From Trichosphaerium sp. ATCC 40318 (Eukaryota; Discosea; Flabellinia; Trichosidae): a DNA stretch of 52,998 nt. A model generated the notes under the pieces. That model had not been told where the DNA came from. It was given only the letters and a program-made list of their open reading frames with translations, and did no database searches. The position numbers and the translations under genes are program-made. The stretch is from NCBI GenBank assembly GCA_038496445.1, contig JALMLS010000021.1, positions 1-52,998 on the forward strand, read 5' to 3'. This document shows positions 1 to 12,965 of this stretch, piece by piece (the first letter of the stretch is position 1; the number at the start of each line of letters is the position of its first letter).

Positions 1-83
1 GTGTTTGGTAGTTTGGCACCAAATATAGCCTCAACTGGACCTCCCAAGTTTGTGAAATTGACCTGTACAAAAAGTTAATTACT

Positions 84-3000
84 TCAAATCAACAACACTC
101 CACAGAAAAACATCTCGTACAATGCGAATATAAGGACTAGCACTGCTATAGTTGGTATAACGCGTATTGAAAACCACTTAAGGTACGTCTTGAAATCATT
201 CTTAAACCGCGTGTTATTCTTCGCTGTATAACAGACATTAACAAAGAAAAAAGGAAGAAAGAATGATGTACCCGAAATAAGCTCGATAATCTTGGATTCT
301 GCACGTGACGATAGTAGTGGAATTGTTATCAAAGGTATTATTACAAAAATTAACCATAATATCTGTAGTCCAGATAGCGGTTGTGGTAATAGAATAACGT
401 TGCTTACAAGCAAGAAAAAATGGAGTGATAACAAAACTGATAAGAAAAAAAGCACAGCCTATAATTTACAGCGGTAAGACTTATCAACTTATTAACAAGA
501 ATTGACGTGCCTGTTTAGTATTACGTGATACACGCCTACCTTCCCATAACAGATTCAATAACCGTTCGAACTTTGGCTGTCCGAAAACAAGATCACAAGC
601 AAGGCAATTCAAGTCAACACCAAAATTGGATGTTGTACCTTGTGCTTTAAAATGCCTTGAAGAAATCTCGCCAGTCTTATAAAACAAAAAAGTTAGTAAA
701 TGGTTGGCACGTTTCTTTTTCGTTCTTTGACGTACAAAATATTGTGTTCTTGGTGTCATTCCAATAGCTAGATGCGCTTGACTGAAAGATGGTACATTTT
801 TGTGCGTAAGGGAGCTTCCAGCAACCATTACAACCTCTCCATTTTCACGCAAGATTTTTATCTACAACGTTTGAGTTTAGGATACTAATTTGGTACAATA
901 CGTACCATCTCCGAAGCCGATGATGCATCTACGTCACAAAATAACTTTACCAAGAGCGGTACATTATCAACATTTTTAATGTGATCACGAATAGACGAGA
1001 TACCAACTGGTAATTTTTCTGCAAACAAAATGGTCAGGGTCAGAGCCAACTACAATCCTTCATGTGGACGTACGTATTTCTGATTCTGTTTCTGGTTTCT
1101 TAGACTTTGGCGGATCTCTCAAAGTTACACAACAATTCCAGTCCTATTAAAACGAAGTTTAAAAAAAAAGGCAAAAAATTAAAGTTGATTCGTACTGTTT
1201 CTATTCCAAGTTTTTCACCAAAACTCTTGATAACGGATTCTGAGTTTGGAGAGAAATACATGAATCGTATACTTGCTGAATTTAGAGCGTGCTAGATGGT
1301 GTTAAAAGGTGAACAAAAAACTTAATTTTATTTACCAAGGCAGCTACAGCTGTTGCTTTTGGAAGTAACCGTAGGGCTGCCATACCTAAAATAATATTAA
1401 AAATAGCTCAGTATTAGATATAAGTACCAATGAAAATTTGTTTGTGTGTCAAGGACTCGAATTCTTCAGCAACAGAACCATCTAAATGAAGACTAGTATT
1501 TTAAAATGCAGTACAACTAAATACCTTGTTCTTCACTTTCATCCAAATCCTCTGTATCACTATCTTCTGTAGTCCCTTGATGAACTACTTTGGAATATTT
1601 CTTATCTATAGATTTAAAGCTTTGAATGAGTTAAAGAAAGGTCGTTTTGTAATCCGATGAAAAAAACAAAAGACGTGGATACGAGAATCCCAACAACTTG
1701 TAATCAGTAAGGTTCCAGTCGCTCACTACCTTTTTTAGAGTTTTCCTATCTGATTTACGAAGCTTTTTAATACTCTTGCCATCCCAAAACTCTAATCAAG
1801 TTATGACTAAGTGTGCTTGAATGTACTTACCAGAGCAAGACTTTAGAATATCAAGCGGAGGACCAACAGCCAACAATTGCATGTTGCCACTGTTCTTATC
1901 TTTAACAACTAAGCTTACACCATCATTGTGAGGTATCCATCTAGGTTAAACTGTAAGTAATTGACCATAGCAAGAAAAGCAATACCGTATTGGTACAAAG
2001 TTATATTTTATATCTGATTTAAATCCAATTACTGTTGCTAGATCATCTAAAGCTCCATGGTAATGCTTGACACCAAGGAGCGTTGTAAGTTCGCCATAAT
2101 ACCCTGTTAGAATGCAATTCAAGCCAAGAGGCTTAAGTGCTCTTAAAGTCGTTAGTCGAACAGAAAACGCCGTTATCAGTCAGCATACGGAATAAGAGCT
2201 TGCCATTCTTGCATTTTAAACGACAGTACACCATCATCAGCCTCTAAACTGAGTAGCTTCGGCGTTCGTTTTTCATCCATAACACAAATAGACTCAACAA
2301 AAGGTCTTGCCTAAAACTACTTTAGAAAAAAAATTGGGACAGTGTATCACGTGCCTTAGTGAGTATACCCTTCTTATCAATGAACACAATAGTTGTTACA
2401 TTACCTTTCGTACACGTAAGTATCTAAGAGAACATGACAAAGCTGTACCAAGTATATCAGCGATATATTGGGAGCATTGAAGTGAAGTCCCCGTTGCTAC
2501 TGAAAGGAAATAATACCAAATGCTAACTAGTTTAACATTAATTTTTCTCAAGATTTGTGCAACCCATTTATCTAAACGTACAGAATTTACCACCAAGATC
2601 ACCGGTTTGCATCTCTACAATATTACCAATGTCAGTAGATTCCATATTACTTGGTTTGAACTTCTTCAATTCCTAAACAATAGTTGAGAGTCAAGGTGCA
2701 CAAAGACGTTTTTACCTGCATATGGAAGAAAGATAGCAGCTTTGCTGTTTGTAAAGTACGAAGCATGAACAGAACAAATGGGAAAGAGAATGGTACTATG
2801 ACAGGAAGTATAAGGTATGCTTGGCGAAGTAACAACAAGTCTGGCCAAATTTCTCTCATTTTGGAGTCTGTAGCAACTCTACTCATTAATTTAGACAAAT
2901 AATTGACGTCCCGAACAAGTCGCACATGCATACCTTATAATCGAAGCAATAACTGCTATAACTGCTGAAACAATTGGTACCCAGAATAAAGACTTTTTTA

Positions 3001-4065
3001 AGAACGCAATGAGCCTTTGTATAGGTGTGACAACGTATCTTCCTCCGCCTATAAACTTCAGTTAAGAAAATGCTCAACAACTTATAACATTCTTTGTACT
3101 CACTTCTCAAAGCCTCTTTAACAATGGAGATAGCTATAGTTTCCCTACAGCGAAAAAGAAGACCACTATTAAGGTTTTTTACATTAGTTGAATCCACACC
3201 AAGCTTCTTAAGAGTTATTTTATCATTTGTATTATACTCCTTCCCTAAAACAAACATTAACCTTTTGACCTACGTTGTCCTACTCTTCCAACGTACCATT
3301 GTGAAGTGACTGCATTCGACCCGGAGATTTACATCCTTAACTACGTTGAGCAATATAGTAAGTCAATGTTCAAGGTACCTGGAGCAATAGCTACAATATC
3401 ACCTTCAACAATTTTTGATGCAAATTCAGGCTTCCATTGTCCACTTCTGAATACGTAATAATTACTGAGATAAGCAGTATCATCGTCTTTATCTTTTATA
3501 CCACGTGTATTAACAAAATTAACCACGTGAGCAAGGATCCTATCCCGTGTACAAAAAATCTAGGGCAAGATTGTAAAAAACAAAGATTTTCCTATTTTGC
3601 GTTTTATTGCCACTTTATGGGCTGCCTAAAATCTAAGTAGAATTCTATACGCGTACGTCTGTGCGTTTTTGGTGCAAATAGAGCAATAATAGTAATACAC
3701 CAGCAATTGTAAGCAAAACTGCTTCTGAGATAACGTGCGCTTTGGCTAGTGTTAGGTTTACGTGCGTTAAAAGCGCTGAGCGTACCTTGATGGAAATCTA
3801 CAAATCCTGCTGCCAATATAACAAGTAATAACGCTGCAAAGTACCCTAACGCGTTGACAACCCATCTCAGTATTATCAAAAAGTAATAAATCTTTGGTCC
3901 ACATATTTGTAATGTAGCGCGTATATCACGGACCAGAGACCTACAGTACCACTAAGAGAGTAATCATAAAGAAAATAATCACTTTTTGGCTTTTTTATCC
4001 GATAATCCTTTTTCCGGTGGCTGTGCCAGTGGGATGGGAAATTCTCCACCTGTTTCACTCTCCAT
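84..4065 (-). CDS. TMEM94: TMEM94/ERMA-like P-type ATPase-related membrane protein, multi-exon
   Basis: The gene reads leftward through many short exons. Recognisable parts in order are: an N-terminal hydrophobic hairpin (about 3610-3880); an actuator-like stretch with VEGDIVAIAPG (about 3380); a phosphorylation-site-like FIDKKGILT (about 2360-2390) where classical P-type ATPases have DKTGT; nucleotide-domain-like sequence (1700-2300); FSPNSESVIKSFGEKLGIET (about 1200-1260), typical of the TMEM94 P-domain; NGEVVMVAGSS (about 830); and a C-terminal bundle of hydrophobic helices (84-455) with PQPLSGLQILWL, also TMEM94-like. TMEM94 is reported as an ER magnesium uptake ATPase, so an ER location is inferred. 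The altered DKKGILT makes the catalytic status uncertain. The start at 4065 (MESETGG) is chosen for its acidic N-terminus; an upstream ATG at 4100 in another frame is the alternative. Exon joins are only partly resolved. It is divergent from the CobT gene. Confidence 0.72.
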
Positions 4066-4150
4066 ATGGCCAAAAAAATGGTGAACGGCGATTTTGACAC
4101 TCAAATATTGAGTTTTTACAAAATAGTTTTAAACATTTCACTAATCGAGA
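4066..4150. promoter_or_regulatory. short divergent spacer between TMEM94-like and CobT genes
   Basis: Only about 85 bases separate the two chosen start codons, so the genes probably share a bidirectional promoter. No TATA box or named element is evident. The inference rests on spacing and orientation alone. Confidence 0.35.
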
Positions 4151-5442
4151 ATGGCCGCCACAAATCAAACTTGGGAAGAGAAAGCACAAAACGAGCTAAA
4201 TATCAAAACAAAGCCAGTAGGTTCTTTAGGACAACTAGAAACATGGAGCAAGCAGTTATGCGCACTACAGCGTACGCTGAAGCCTTCGTACGTGTCGTAC
4301 TGTAACATTTGACACTAAGTCATGTAAGCGTGCAAGGCACTATGCTACTGTTTTGTGGGGACCACGGTGTTGCTGAAGAGAACGTAAGCAAGTTTCCAAA
4401 AGCTGTCACAAGAGAAATGATAAAGAACATCTCTAAAGAAGGCGCTGCAGTAAAGTACGCTATCACTAAACGCATAATCTTCACTTCATACAGCGATTCT
4501 CGACCGTTGCCACGGAAAAACTAACTTCCATCATGTGCTTATGGTTTGTAGCGTACTGTGCAAAGCAGCTGGTATCACATTGAAGACAATAGACGTTGGT
4601 GTTGATGCAGGAGACCTCCCAACGCTCCCTAGTATTGAAACTAAAAAGATAATGAACACAGGGACAAACAACTTTGTAAAAGAACCTGCCATGAACACTG
4701 AACAGTTCGACTACGCCTTGAATGTTGGAAAAGAAGCTGTTGAAGCAGCAATCAAAAGCGGATCTAATGTGATCTGCCTTGGAGAACTAGGCATTGCTAA
4801 CACCACAAGTGCCTCAGCCCTCGTCCGTTTAATGTGTCCTGATGATATATCAAGCAAAGACATCGTAGGACGAGGTACTGGAGTTGATGATGCTGGTGTA
4901 GCTAGAAAAGCTGCCGTAGTTGAGAAAGCCTTCCAAAAATATAAAGACTTGCCTAAAGTCCAAGAAAAAATCGCAGCTGTAGCTGGTGTACGTCATTGAC
5001 TTTACGGCACGTGATGTAACTTTTTTTTTAGTGCGAGATGGTTGCTATGATAGGTGCTTCGTTAGCTTGTATGGAGAAATCCATTGCCATCCTTGTTGAT
5101 GGTTTTATTACAATGTCATCAGTTTACGCTGCCTTGTCTATTGCCAAGGAGAGGAAAGATGATTTGAATTCGAACTGCTTCTTTTTCTCACATCAATCCG
5201 CTGAACAGGGTACAGTGCTTCTTGTGTCAAAGATAAAGGCGCTTTTAGGCCACTGTAAGCCAGCTTTGTCGCTTGGATTCCGTCTAGGTAAAACGATGTT
5301 TTTTGTTTACATTTTTGACTCATAACTTCTTGCAGGTGAAGGTTCTGGTGCTGCTACATGCTTTCCTTTATTGAGAGCTGCTGCTGCTATTATGGAAATG
5401 GCAACGTTTGGTCAAGCAAATGTGTCCGGTCCAAATGAATAG
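4151..5442 (+). CDS. cobT: Nicotinate-nucleotide--dimethylbenzimidazole phosphoribosyltransferase (CobT), 5 exons
   Basis: CobT activates lower-ligand bases for cobalamin by moving phosphoribose from nicotinate mononucleotide to dimethylbenzimidazole. The exons I read are 4151-4287, 4329-4454, 4552-4987, 5032-5287 and 5336-5442, and all joins keep one frame. Family marks are KPVGSLGQLE near the N-terminus, FCGDHGV, GELGIANTTSASAL (carrying the base-binding Glu), VGRGTGVDDAGV, the DGF motif, and RLG|EGSGAA across the last intron, which keeps the Glu known as catalytic in the Salmonella enzyme. Length, about 350 residues, is normal for the family. Four spliceosomal introns make bacterial contamination very unlikely. 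No other cobalamin gene is in the window, so a role in B12 remodelling or salvage is inferred from known algal and protist cases. Confidence 0.9.
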
Positions 5443-5862
5443 ATTTTAATAATAAATTCTTCATTTACGCTGCCGGGCAAGGCTGCGCTTTTTTAAACTA
5501 ATCTGACTCGTTTTCTACCTTTTGAAAACAAAAATACCGTTTCTAGAACATTGTAACAGTTTGTTGTTTTTGATACTCAAATCTGTTCGCTATTTATGGT
5601 CAAGTGCAGTGTCAAGTTGAAACCATGTCATCTATACCTTAGTAGCTTTTATTCGTATTTTCTTCAATCATGAGTTATTTGAGCGACTCGCAGGTACATT
5701 CTAATAAAAAAACTAGTGTTTGGTAAAACTAAACAATGGAAAGGGTAGTTTGACCGATCTCCTAACTCTTTCTGGCCAATGTACGTTATGATACGATTGT
5801 TTTTTATAATTTGTTCAAACCCACGGAAACTGAAATTGAACGAAGCGAGCGACAGCGATGTG
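5443..5862. other. spacer with possible upstream exon
   Basis: This holds the CobT 3' region and the 5' region of the next gene. A small open stretch starting with ATG at 5670 (MSYLSDSQ, then a GTACA donor) could be an untranslated or alternative first exon of the following gene. Nothing else is supportable. Confidence 0.3.
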
Positions 5863-8800
5863 ATGTCTCCAAGCAGGAGAACTCATAAAAAGCGATCTTG
5901 GTCAGCTAGCAGAAAGGATAGTGTAGGAGGTACGACTCATTAACGTGTAGCATGATACAACCTGTATCTGCGTAGTGTACCGCACCAAAAAAGTCTATGC
6001 GCCTTTTTATGACTACAACGTTCAAAACGTATCGCGCCTGCGCTATTTTCATAAAAATCTTGTTCAGTACACCATACATAGTGTTAATAAATTTTAAGGT
6101 GTACCTCTTTCATACAGCTCAATATCTCCTGGATCGTCACCACTAGCATCACCAACGTACGTACACAGCGTTTGAATTTAGCTCGCTGTAAAACCGCTCC
6201 GCATAGCGTCAACAGATAATCTCCGTTTTACCAGCGTGAAAAACAGCGAAACAATCTCACAACGCTTAAAAAGAGCAAAAAAAAATACTGCACGAGTTTA
6301 TGAAAATCAAAAAGCCTAATTCCCTTGTCTGACAGTGTTTTAATTACATTTTTAGACTATATGGTCCTCGTCTAGGAGATCCAGTACGAGGTGGCCATGT
6401 CACAGCTACAGCTGACATGATCAGCGATGAAATAAAAAAGATTGTCCATAGAGGCCGTACAAAGTCTTTAGGAAGGCGTAGACGAAATTCTGAGCGAGAT
6501 GGCACACGTATGCAGCAAAGAAGTTGCTTTTTTTATGATTTTTTTATGAATAATTCGTTTTGCACTGTACTCACGTCACATGTAGTGAATATGCTTGAGT
6601 TTAGCGCAAATAGCCAAAGAGGTTATAATAGAGTACATTCTAAGCAGCGATCATATAGTTTATTCGCTCTGACGTCTGTAAACCTTGTAATGTCTTCTGA
6701 AGGTGATTGGTTGGGTACGTTTTATCTTTGTTAATTTATACTAATTTACTACAGCTCCTGAGGCTGTAAAACAGCTCGCTACAGATAATCTAGATGATTT
6801 ACACACCATGGCGTGTAATTTAATCAAGCGATTTAGTGATGGCATGTGTCATGCGCTTGAAGCTTCTAGAGGCCTTACAATGGTATATGTAAGGCAAATC
6901 CGCCTTATACTCACCACTGTAATTGCTGAACTACCACCAGCACCTTGTAAATACTGCTTCTTGCTCGCTGGTGATATTAGGTATGAGATTCTTTTTTAAT
7001 CATGATTTATTTTCCTATTTATGGATTTCTCTTGTTTTAGCTTGTTTGTTTGGTATTTATTAATTCTATTTCTAGTTACGGTCATACAGGACCATATTCA
7101 AAAGCTTTATTAATCATATTGATTGAAAATGATACCCCAGCGATAAGAAAGTATTTTCAAAAATTAATGAAGAATATCAAGTCTTTCAATGTTGATCGAT
7201 TTGTATATTGTTGTCTTGATAGTAAACAAGTAAGAAAAAGACATATTAAAACTGCAGCACAAATGGCAGAGTACTTGGATGAGTTAGCAAGCGAAACAGA
7301 TAAAGGTACAAACTTTTATTTCACTATTTCTTCGTTTCTTCATTTTCAGACTTCCTTTGCGTTTACTTAGTTTCTCAACAACTTTTACTTACTTTTTTAT
7401 CTCTAGGAGATATCCAGCTATATATACGATGCAGAGATGCCGTGTTTCTTATGGGTCATCGGCCTATTTTCATCGATTTTCAAGCATACTTTTATGATCG
7501 TCTTAATCAACGTGATCCAATATCTAATTTTACACAACGAGAAGAAAGAAGTAGACGTCTTATGACAAAGAGATTTGGTTTGCCTTTAGCAAACTTAAAG
7601 TCAAGTAATGCAATACATGTATTCGGTCATTTACAACTACCTTTGGCGTTAATGTTAAGACAACTTGGAATCTTTCATGAATTTCCAGAACGTGATATTC
7701 TTGAACTCTGTTCTATCCTTTTTGATGGTGTTCAAAAGATTGAAGAGAGCGTCAGAGTTGCTATGGTACGTAATAAAATACCACCATGATAGATTTATTT
7801 CTTGATTTTATGTTGATATCAAAAACTCTAAAACTTCTTCTAGGACAAAGCTATGGAGCTCCGATTTAGGTCTCACTTGTATTATAAGACAAATAATAAT
7901 ATTGTCAGATTAAAACGTGATGATGTCAAAGATGTAGCAGGACAAGAGAATTACATGCAACTAAGCACAAATGACTCTAAAGAAGTAATTAATATTATTG
8001 TAAATGTGCTTCAACCATTTTATGATGCAACACCAAAGTTCTGTGCATTACCACTTTATGATGCTGCATTGGAGTATACAATGTTAGTAGTCAAACGATC
8101 AGCTGATAAGACTCTACGAGAGTTAAAGAGAGACTTTAGACGAACTGTAAAGAGGTACGCACTAACTTCTAAGTTTTTCAAAATTTTGTGAAACATGATA
8201 TTAACAAAACAACCTTTAGGCTTATTGGTACTGATGGAAGCCAACCTAAGTTAACAGGTGGTGAAGCTGGACAATTTTCAATTACTAAAGATCTTGCTGA
8301 AAAGTGGAAAGATCCATCTAACCTTACTATTGATGGTAATGGTATTATAATAAAACGGCAACCACATCTTGCAGGTACGTTCTTATTTTATTTTATCCAA
8401 GTTCGTCATTGTTTGCTACGAACTTTTCGTACAGTTTTATCAATAGTGGCATAGCCTCATTTGTTTCTAGGCTACCAGCATGCTGCTTCTCTTCTCTACT
8501 GGCTCATCTTGGGCTATGGAGCACCTTACAATGAACTATGTAAACTTGAAGGCAAAGGAGGTCAACATGTGCCTGTATTGCTTACTAGGAGGATTCTTGG
8601 TATACCAGTACCTTATGCTGATACTAGAAATCGTAAGCTCGATCATGCTGATCTCACAAACTTTATGATAATGAGTATGCTTCTTAATATGACGAGTTGT
8701 GCTCCTACAAACTTTATTTTGGAAAGATCTCCTACGGTACACTTTTATATGTAATACCAAATCTTAACAGTGTTCTAGAACCCTTCACAATATCGTTTGT

Positions 8801-11800
8801 GTAATGTTGATGCTGAATATGGATTCTTATCAGAAAGTGTTACTCTTACAGACACTGGAGAAGAAGTACGTCTTCTACAGTTTTCTTTTAAAATTGTGGG
8901 TTTTTTTAACTTTTTGTAGGTGAAGGAACTCAAGATTCTGAATATTCTTTATTGTATGCCACAGATGACTGCTGTCATTCCTATGGGTATATTACTGGAT
9001 TTTAGTATCATTCAACCTCGTGCTGATGTTTTTTTTCAATATTAGAAACCAGAGCAATTTTTATGCAGATTGATCCTAAAGACATTGTCCATTCATGGGC
9101 TACGTATTTGGTAGAACAAGAGGAGCGATACCGTACATTATTCACAAACAAAGAGATGGAAAAATGGTGTAAAGAAGGTACAGATATTACAAATTGTTGG
9201 TGTATTTCTGAGTGCTCTTGTAGGAAGTGTCTTGCCAATGATGTTCCAGCCTGACTGTCTACCTTTAATATACGACCGTCTTCGTCGTATAACGAAAGCG
9301 TACGCATCAGTGCGACTGTACAGGTTGTATTCATGATGTATTAGGTTCGAGAGTGATCCAAGAGGTTATAGTTTAACGCCAATCAAACTTCTTTGCCTTC
9401 TTGAGTCAGCAATGGGTAAATAGTTTCGCGTTGGATTTCTTTTAATGTTAATTGTATTCTTTAGGTTCTATCTATGAAGCACAACTAGAATTTAAACAGC
9501 AGACTCCACAAGACCGTTATAAGACTATTGCGCGACAGTATATGAGAAAATCAAGTCGAACAAATCCTTTCAAGTTTATTCCAAAGAGCATTAAAGCAGG
9601 TACGCAGTTTTTTTTTCTTTACTTTTTAAACAGTAGCTTGTTTGTGACACCTTTAGCCGATATGTCAAAGCATGGTCTTGCAACGCCATCTATAATGTTG
9701 ATGCAAGCAAAAGAGATTGCACAGCATGGTGATATGGTTAGAAATGCTTGCAATGAGATGATGAAAGGACAAACCACTTTGTTCTCTGAATTTAAAGTAC
9801 GCTTTTTATTTTCGTCACTTAAGTGACTGTTGTATTGTTCTTCTTTCCTAAACTATTTGTGTAGTCAGTTACTCTCAGAGAAGAGGCATTAGAATGGTGT
9901 ACATTTGGACCAAAGAAGTATAATGATGGTGAAGAGCGTGTCATTAAACTTCTAAAGAACGGAAAACGTATAAGTCTTCATCGACTCTCTCTTGAGAATT
10001 ATAAACTTCTAAGCAACGAGAAGCTTCTAGCTATTATCCGTAATAGTCCACAGTTAACAGAACTTAATGTACGGACACTTTCAAACAAGTCAAAAGCAGT
10101 TTGATGCCAAAACAGTCTGAAACTAAATATTTCCAAATAGGTTTCTGGATGTCCTGTTGATGAAAAGACAGTTCACCAAATTTCGAAGACATGCAACTTT
10201 CTTCAACGATTAGTTATAAAAGACACTGCAGTTACTGTCTGGGATCAATACTTTCCAAACTTGCGGTCATTGGCTATTCATAATTGTCAAATATTGAAAT
10301 TGCATTGTCCAAAGTTAGAGAGATTAGAACTATGTGGTAATATTAATGCACAAGATACTGAGAAGCTTGACTGTCCGAAACTACTAAGTATTGATTTTAC
10401 TGCTTGTGATCACTTCCCATTTTTGGGTATTCTACGTCTAGGAGGTTATAAAGAAGGTAAAGTTAACTTTTTTTGAGTTAGATTTTTTTTGTTCAAGTCT
10501 TTCTTTTTGCGCTTTTTTGTCCGCTTCAGAGAAGTTTCCTTAGATCCCTGAACACGAATTTCTAATACTGGTATTGTTGCAAGCATGTACTCATATTTTT
10601 GTTAGGTTTCAGAGCTAGTGGGTTACCAGGAGAAACAAAAACAATGCTTCTTGAGCATTTTAAAACTCATGATATTCTCAATGGAATGAATTGTACAGAG
10701 TTTTATGCAAAGTTCATTGATAAGCTACCTCTCGGTCGTGCTAATATCACAGATAAAAACCTATTGTCCACCCTTAACAGACTCGAAAACGTGAACCATG
10801 TAGATCTTCGCGGGTGCCCACTAATCACTGAATACGGTATTCAAGAGTTGAAGAAAAAATCGACTATCAAGACAATACAGCAATGGGGAGTTTTGGCTAA
10901 TTATGAAGGATGTGATGGACGTGTACCTGGTATTATTGTCGTTAGACATATAGGTAAGTTCGGGTGTAACAAAACGCACCAGAGAAGAAAAATTGCTTCG
11001 TTCTTATTTTTTCCTTTTTTTGTAGGTATCAATCTAGCTGCAACTGGAAGTACTCATAACTCTGTTGCTATATGGGATTTAAAAGAGATGAAGCTATTGC
11101 TATCTTGGAAAGCTCATAGTGGCCATGTTAGAGATATATGCGGTAAGCTTTATGTGTAAGTCCTTTTTTGCTAAACTCTTCTACAGGACTTCCTGATGGA
11201 AGGTTTGCCACTTGCTCTGATGATAAAACTATAAAATTATGGCATTACAATCGTGCTAAGAACACAAAAGAGCATTTATGCACTTTTGAAGGTACTACTT
11301 CTTCGGACAAACAGTTTTATGTTTTTCTGGATTGTATGTTGCTTCTTTATGTGACTTTTATTCTAGGTCATACTGGAAAGGTTGTGCGTATGTGTTTTAG
11401 ACATAACGGACAGATTATATCAGCTTCACATGATAATACCATTCGGATATGGGATATCTTTACAGGAGCTTGTATAAGTACTCTGACAGGTCATTCTACA
11501 TCTGTTCACTGTGTTGTTCTTGTATACACTGATATGTTGGCATCATGTGCTAGCAGGTACGGAAAGAGAAGGAAATTAAGACCTTGAGTTTGACAAATGC
11601 GTGACTTTGAGTTGATTTTTCTTTTTTTCAGATATTCGAGTGATACTATCGGTGAGGTCAAGATTTGGGACTTAAATTCGAAAACTTGTAAGCATACGAT
11701 TAAAGCGCCTGGTATAATGGACTTGCGTCGGTTCCCAGGTGGAAAAGTTGGTGGTATGTTTTCAAAACTAGTTCAAATGTCAAATCGATCTTTCACTTGC

Positions 11801-12285
11801 TTTGGTTTTGTTTTGCTTTAGTTTGACTGTATTGATCTCGGTTTAGGTTGTAGTTGGCCTGGTGGTGAACAAGGTATGGTCACTATTTGGAGCGTAAGAG
11901 ATCCTAAGAGAGGCTGTACTGCAACAGCTGTTCAGGTAAAGCCTTGTCGTCTATTTTACAAAAAAGCTATTTTATTGTCTTCGTCATGCTGATTGTATTT
12001 TTTTCTAGCCTAATCCAGCCTTTATTTTACTCCTTCCTAATGGCAACTTGGCCTGTGGATCTTATGGTTTCATTAAGCTTTGGTACGTCAATATATGATC
12101 TCGAAGGAAGAGTATCTTAATCATTTTTTGTTAGGGACTTAAAGGAAGAAGAGTGCCAATCTACTTTGATGGGATCTTTCGTTGGCGCTGAATTATTAGA
12201 TGAAGGCCGTTTATTAACAGCCAGTAAGAACACTGTTATTGTGTTTAATTTTCTAGAGGATCGTCTTGAACGTAAATCAACATAG
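5863..12285 (+). CDS. Large multi-domain protein: nucleotidyltransferase-like region, LRR, C-terminal WD40 repeats
   Basis: About twenty exons joined by GTACG/GTAAG...TAG introns form one long frame. The first ~60 residues are Arg/Ser-rich (MSPSRRTHKKRSW). Exons at 6755-7305 encode GDISYGHTGPYSKALL and then a YF..L pattern, resembling the GS...PYSDLE core of DUF294/GlnD-type nucleotidyltransferases, but the metal-binding acidic residues are replaced (SKAL). At 7407-8154 an all-helical part ends MELRFRSHLYY, like the helical domain that follows in that family. Degenerate leucine-rich repeats span about 9865-10870. From about 11030 to the stop at least six WD40 blades are visible (for example GHTGKVV...ISASHDNTIRIWD). 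The likely role is a scaffold or regulatory protein. Start 5863 is the first in-frame ATG of the SPSRRTHKKRS exon; 5670 is an alternative. The nucleotidyltransferase assignment is by pattern only. Confidence 0.72.
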
Positions 12286-12965
12286 AAAGAAAAAAACAAG
12301 AAACGAAAAAAAAAAAGAAGCAACATTATCTTCATTCGCCCCTTGCTTTCAAAAAAGGAAATGAAGTTTTTGTTGCCGTTATTTTAACGCTAAAAGGAAG
12401 AAAAGAAGCGGTTGTACTATACTAAAACGAAGAAGAAAAAACAAACTAAAAAGCAATAAAACTAGTCCTAAACAGACGTGTTGTGTTATATTGCCAAATG
12501 ATTCATCTATAAACGTGACAATTATTTAATATAATGTTCTGTTTATATTCACAGGCAAGTAACAGCATAGCGTCGACATATTTTTGAGGAACGTAAAAGT
12601 GTACAAAAACTAGTAATGGCAAAATACTAATTATTTCTCACACTGTAGCTATTTTTCTAAGATCCTTTCAACTATGTCACATATGGATCTTTTTTTCTGC
12701 AAGTACACCGTTCTCGCCAGATAACCAATCACTAGCAAGAAGTATCCTTTTCATCACTGAGATATGTACCTGTATCATCTATCACAATACCTGCACGTAT
12801 AAAACCTGTTTCTATCTTCATCAGCTGGCGTCAATATTGCCATTAATTGACATTGATACAACTTCATTGTGTCCATATTGTGCTAGTAGAGTGAGATGTA
12901 CTGTGAGAATGCTAAAGATAATTCGATTGCCCTCAGTAAAAATGACTTCAACTTTGTTAATTTTA
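12286..12965. other. intergenic region, A-rich 3' flank plus degraded repeat
   Basis: The spacer begins with an A-rich 3' flank of the WD40 gene. It contains the ankyrin-unit relic described separately. No intact coding sequence is seen. Confidence 0.5.
12766..12905 (-). pseudogene. decayed ankyrin exon-intron unit
   Basis: Read on the minus strand, this stretch repeats the organisation of the 151-bp unit at 23.6-27.4 kb. It has GGACACAATGAAGTTGTATC, then a copy of the Asn-Ala-Asn-Ile-Asp coding stretch, then AGGTTTTATACGTGCAGGTA matching the exon 3' end and donor. Deletions break the frame, and no neighbouring exons continue it. It looks like a single repeat moved away from the ankyrin-PARP locus and left to decay. 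Confidence 0.65.

Noticed and set aside
5138-5323. Minus-strand frame inside CobT
   Set aside because: It is antisense of CobT exon 4, whose plus-strand product has clear family motifs.
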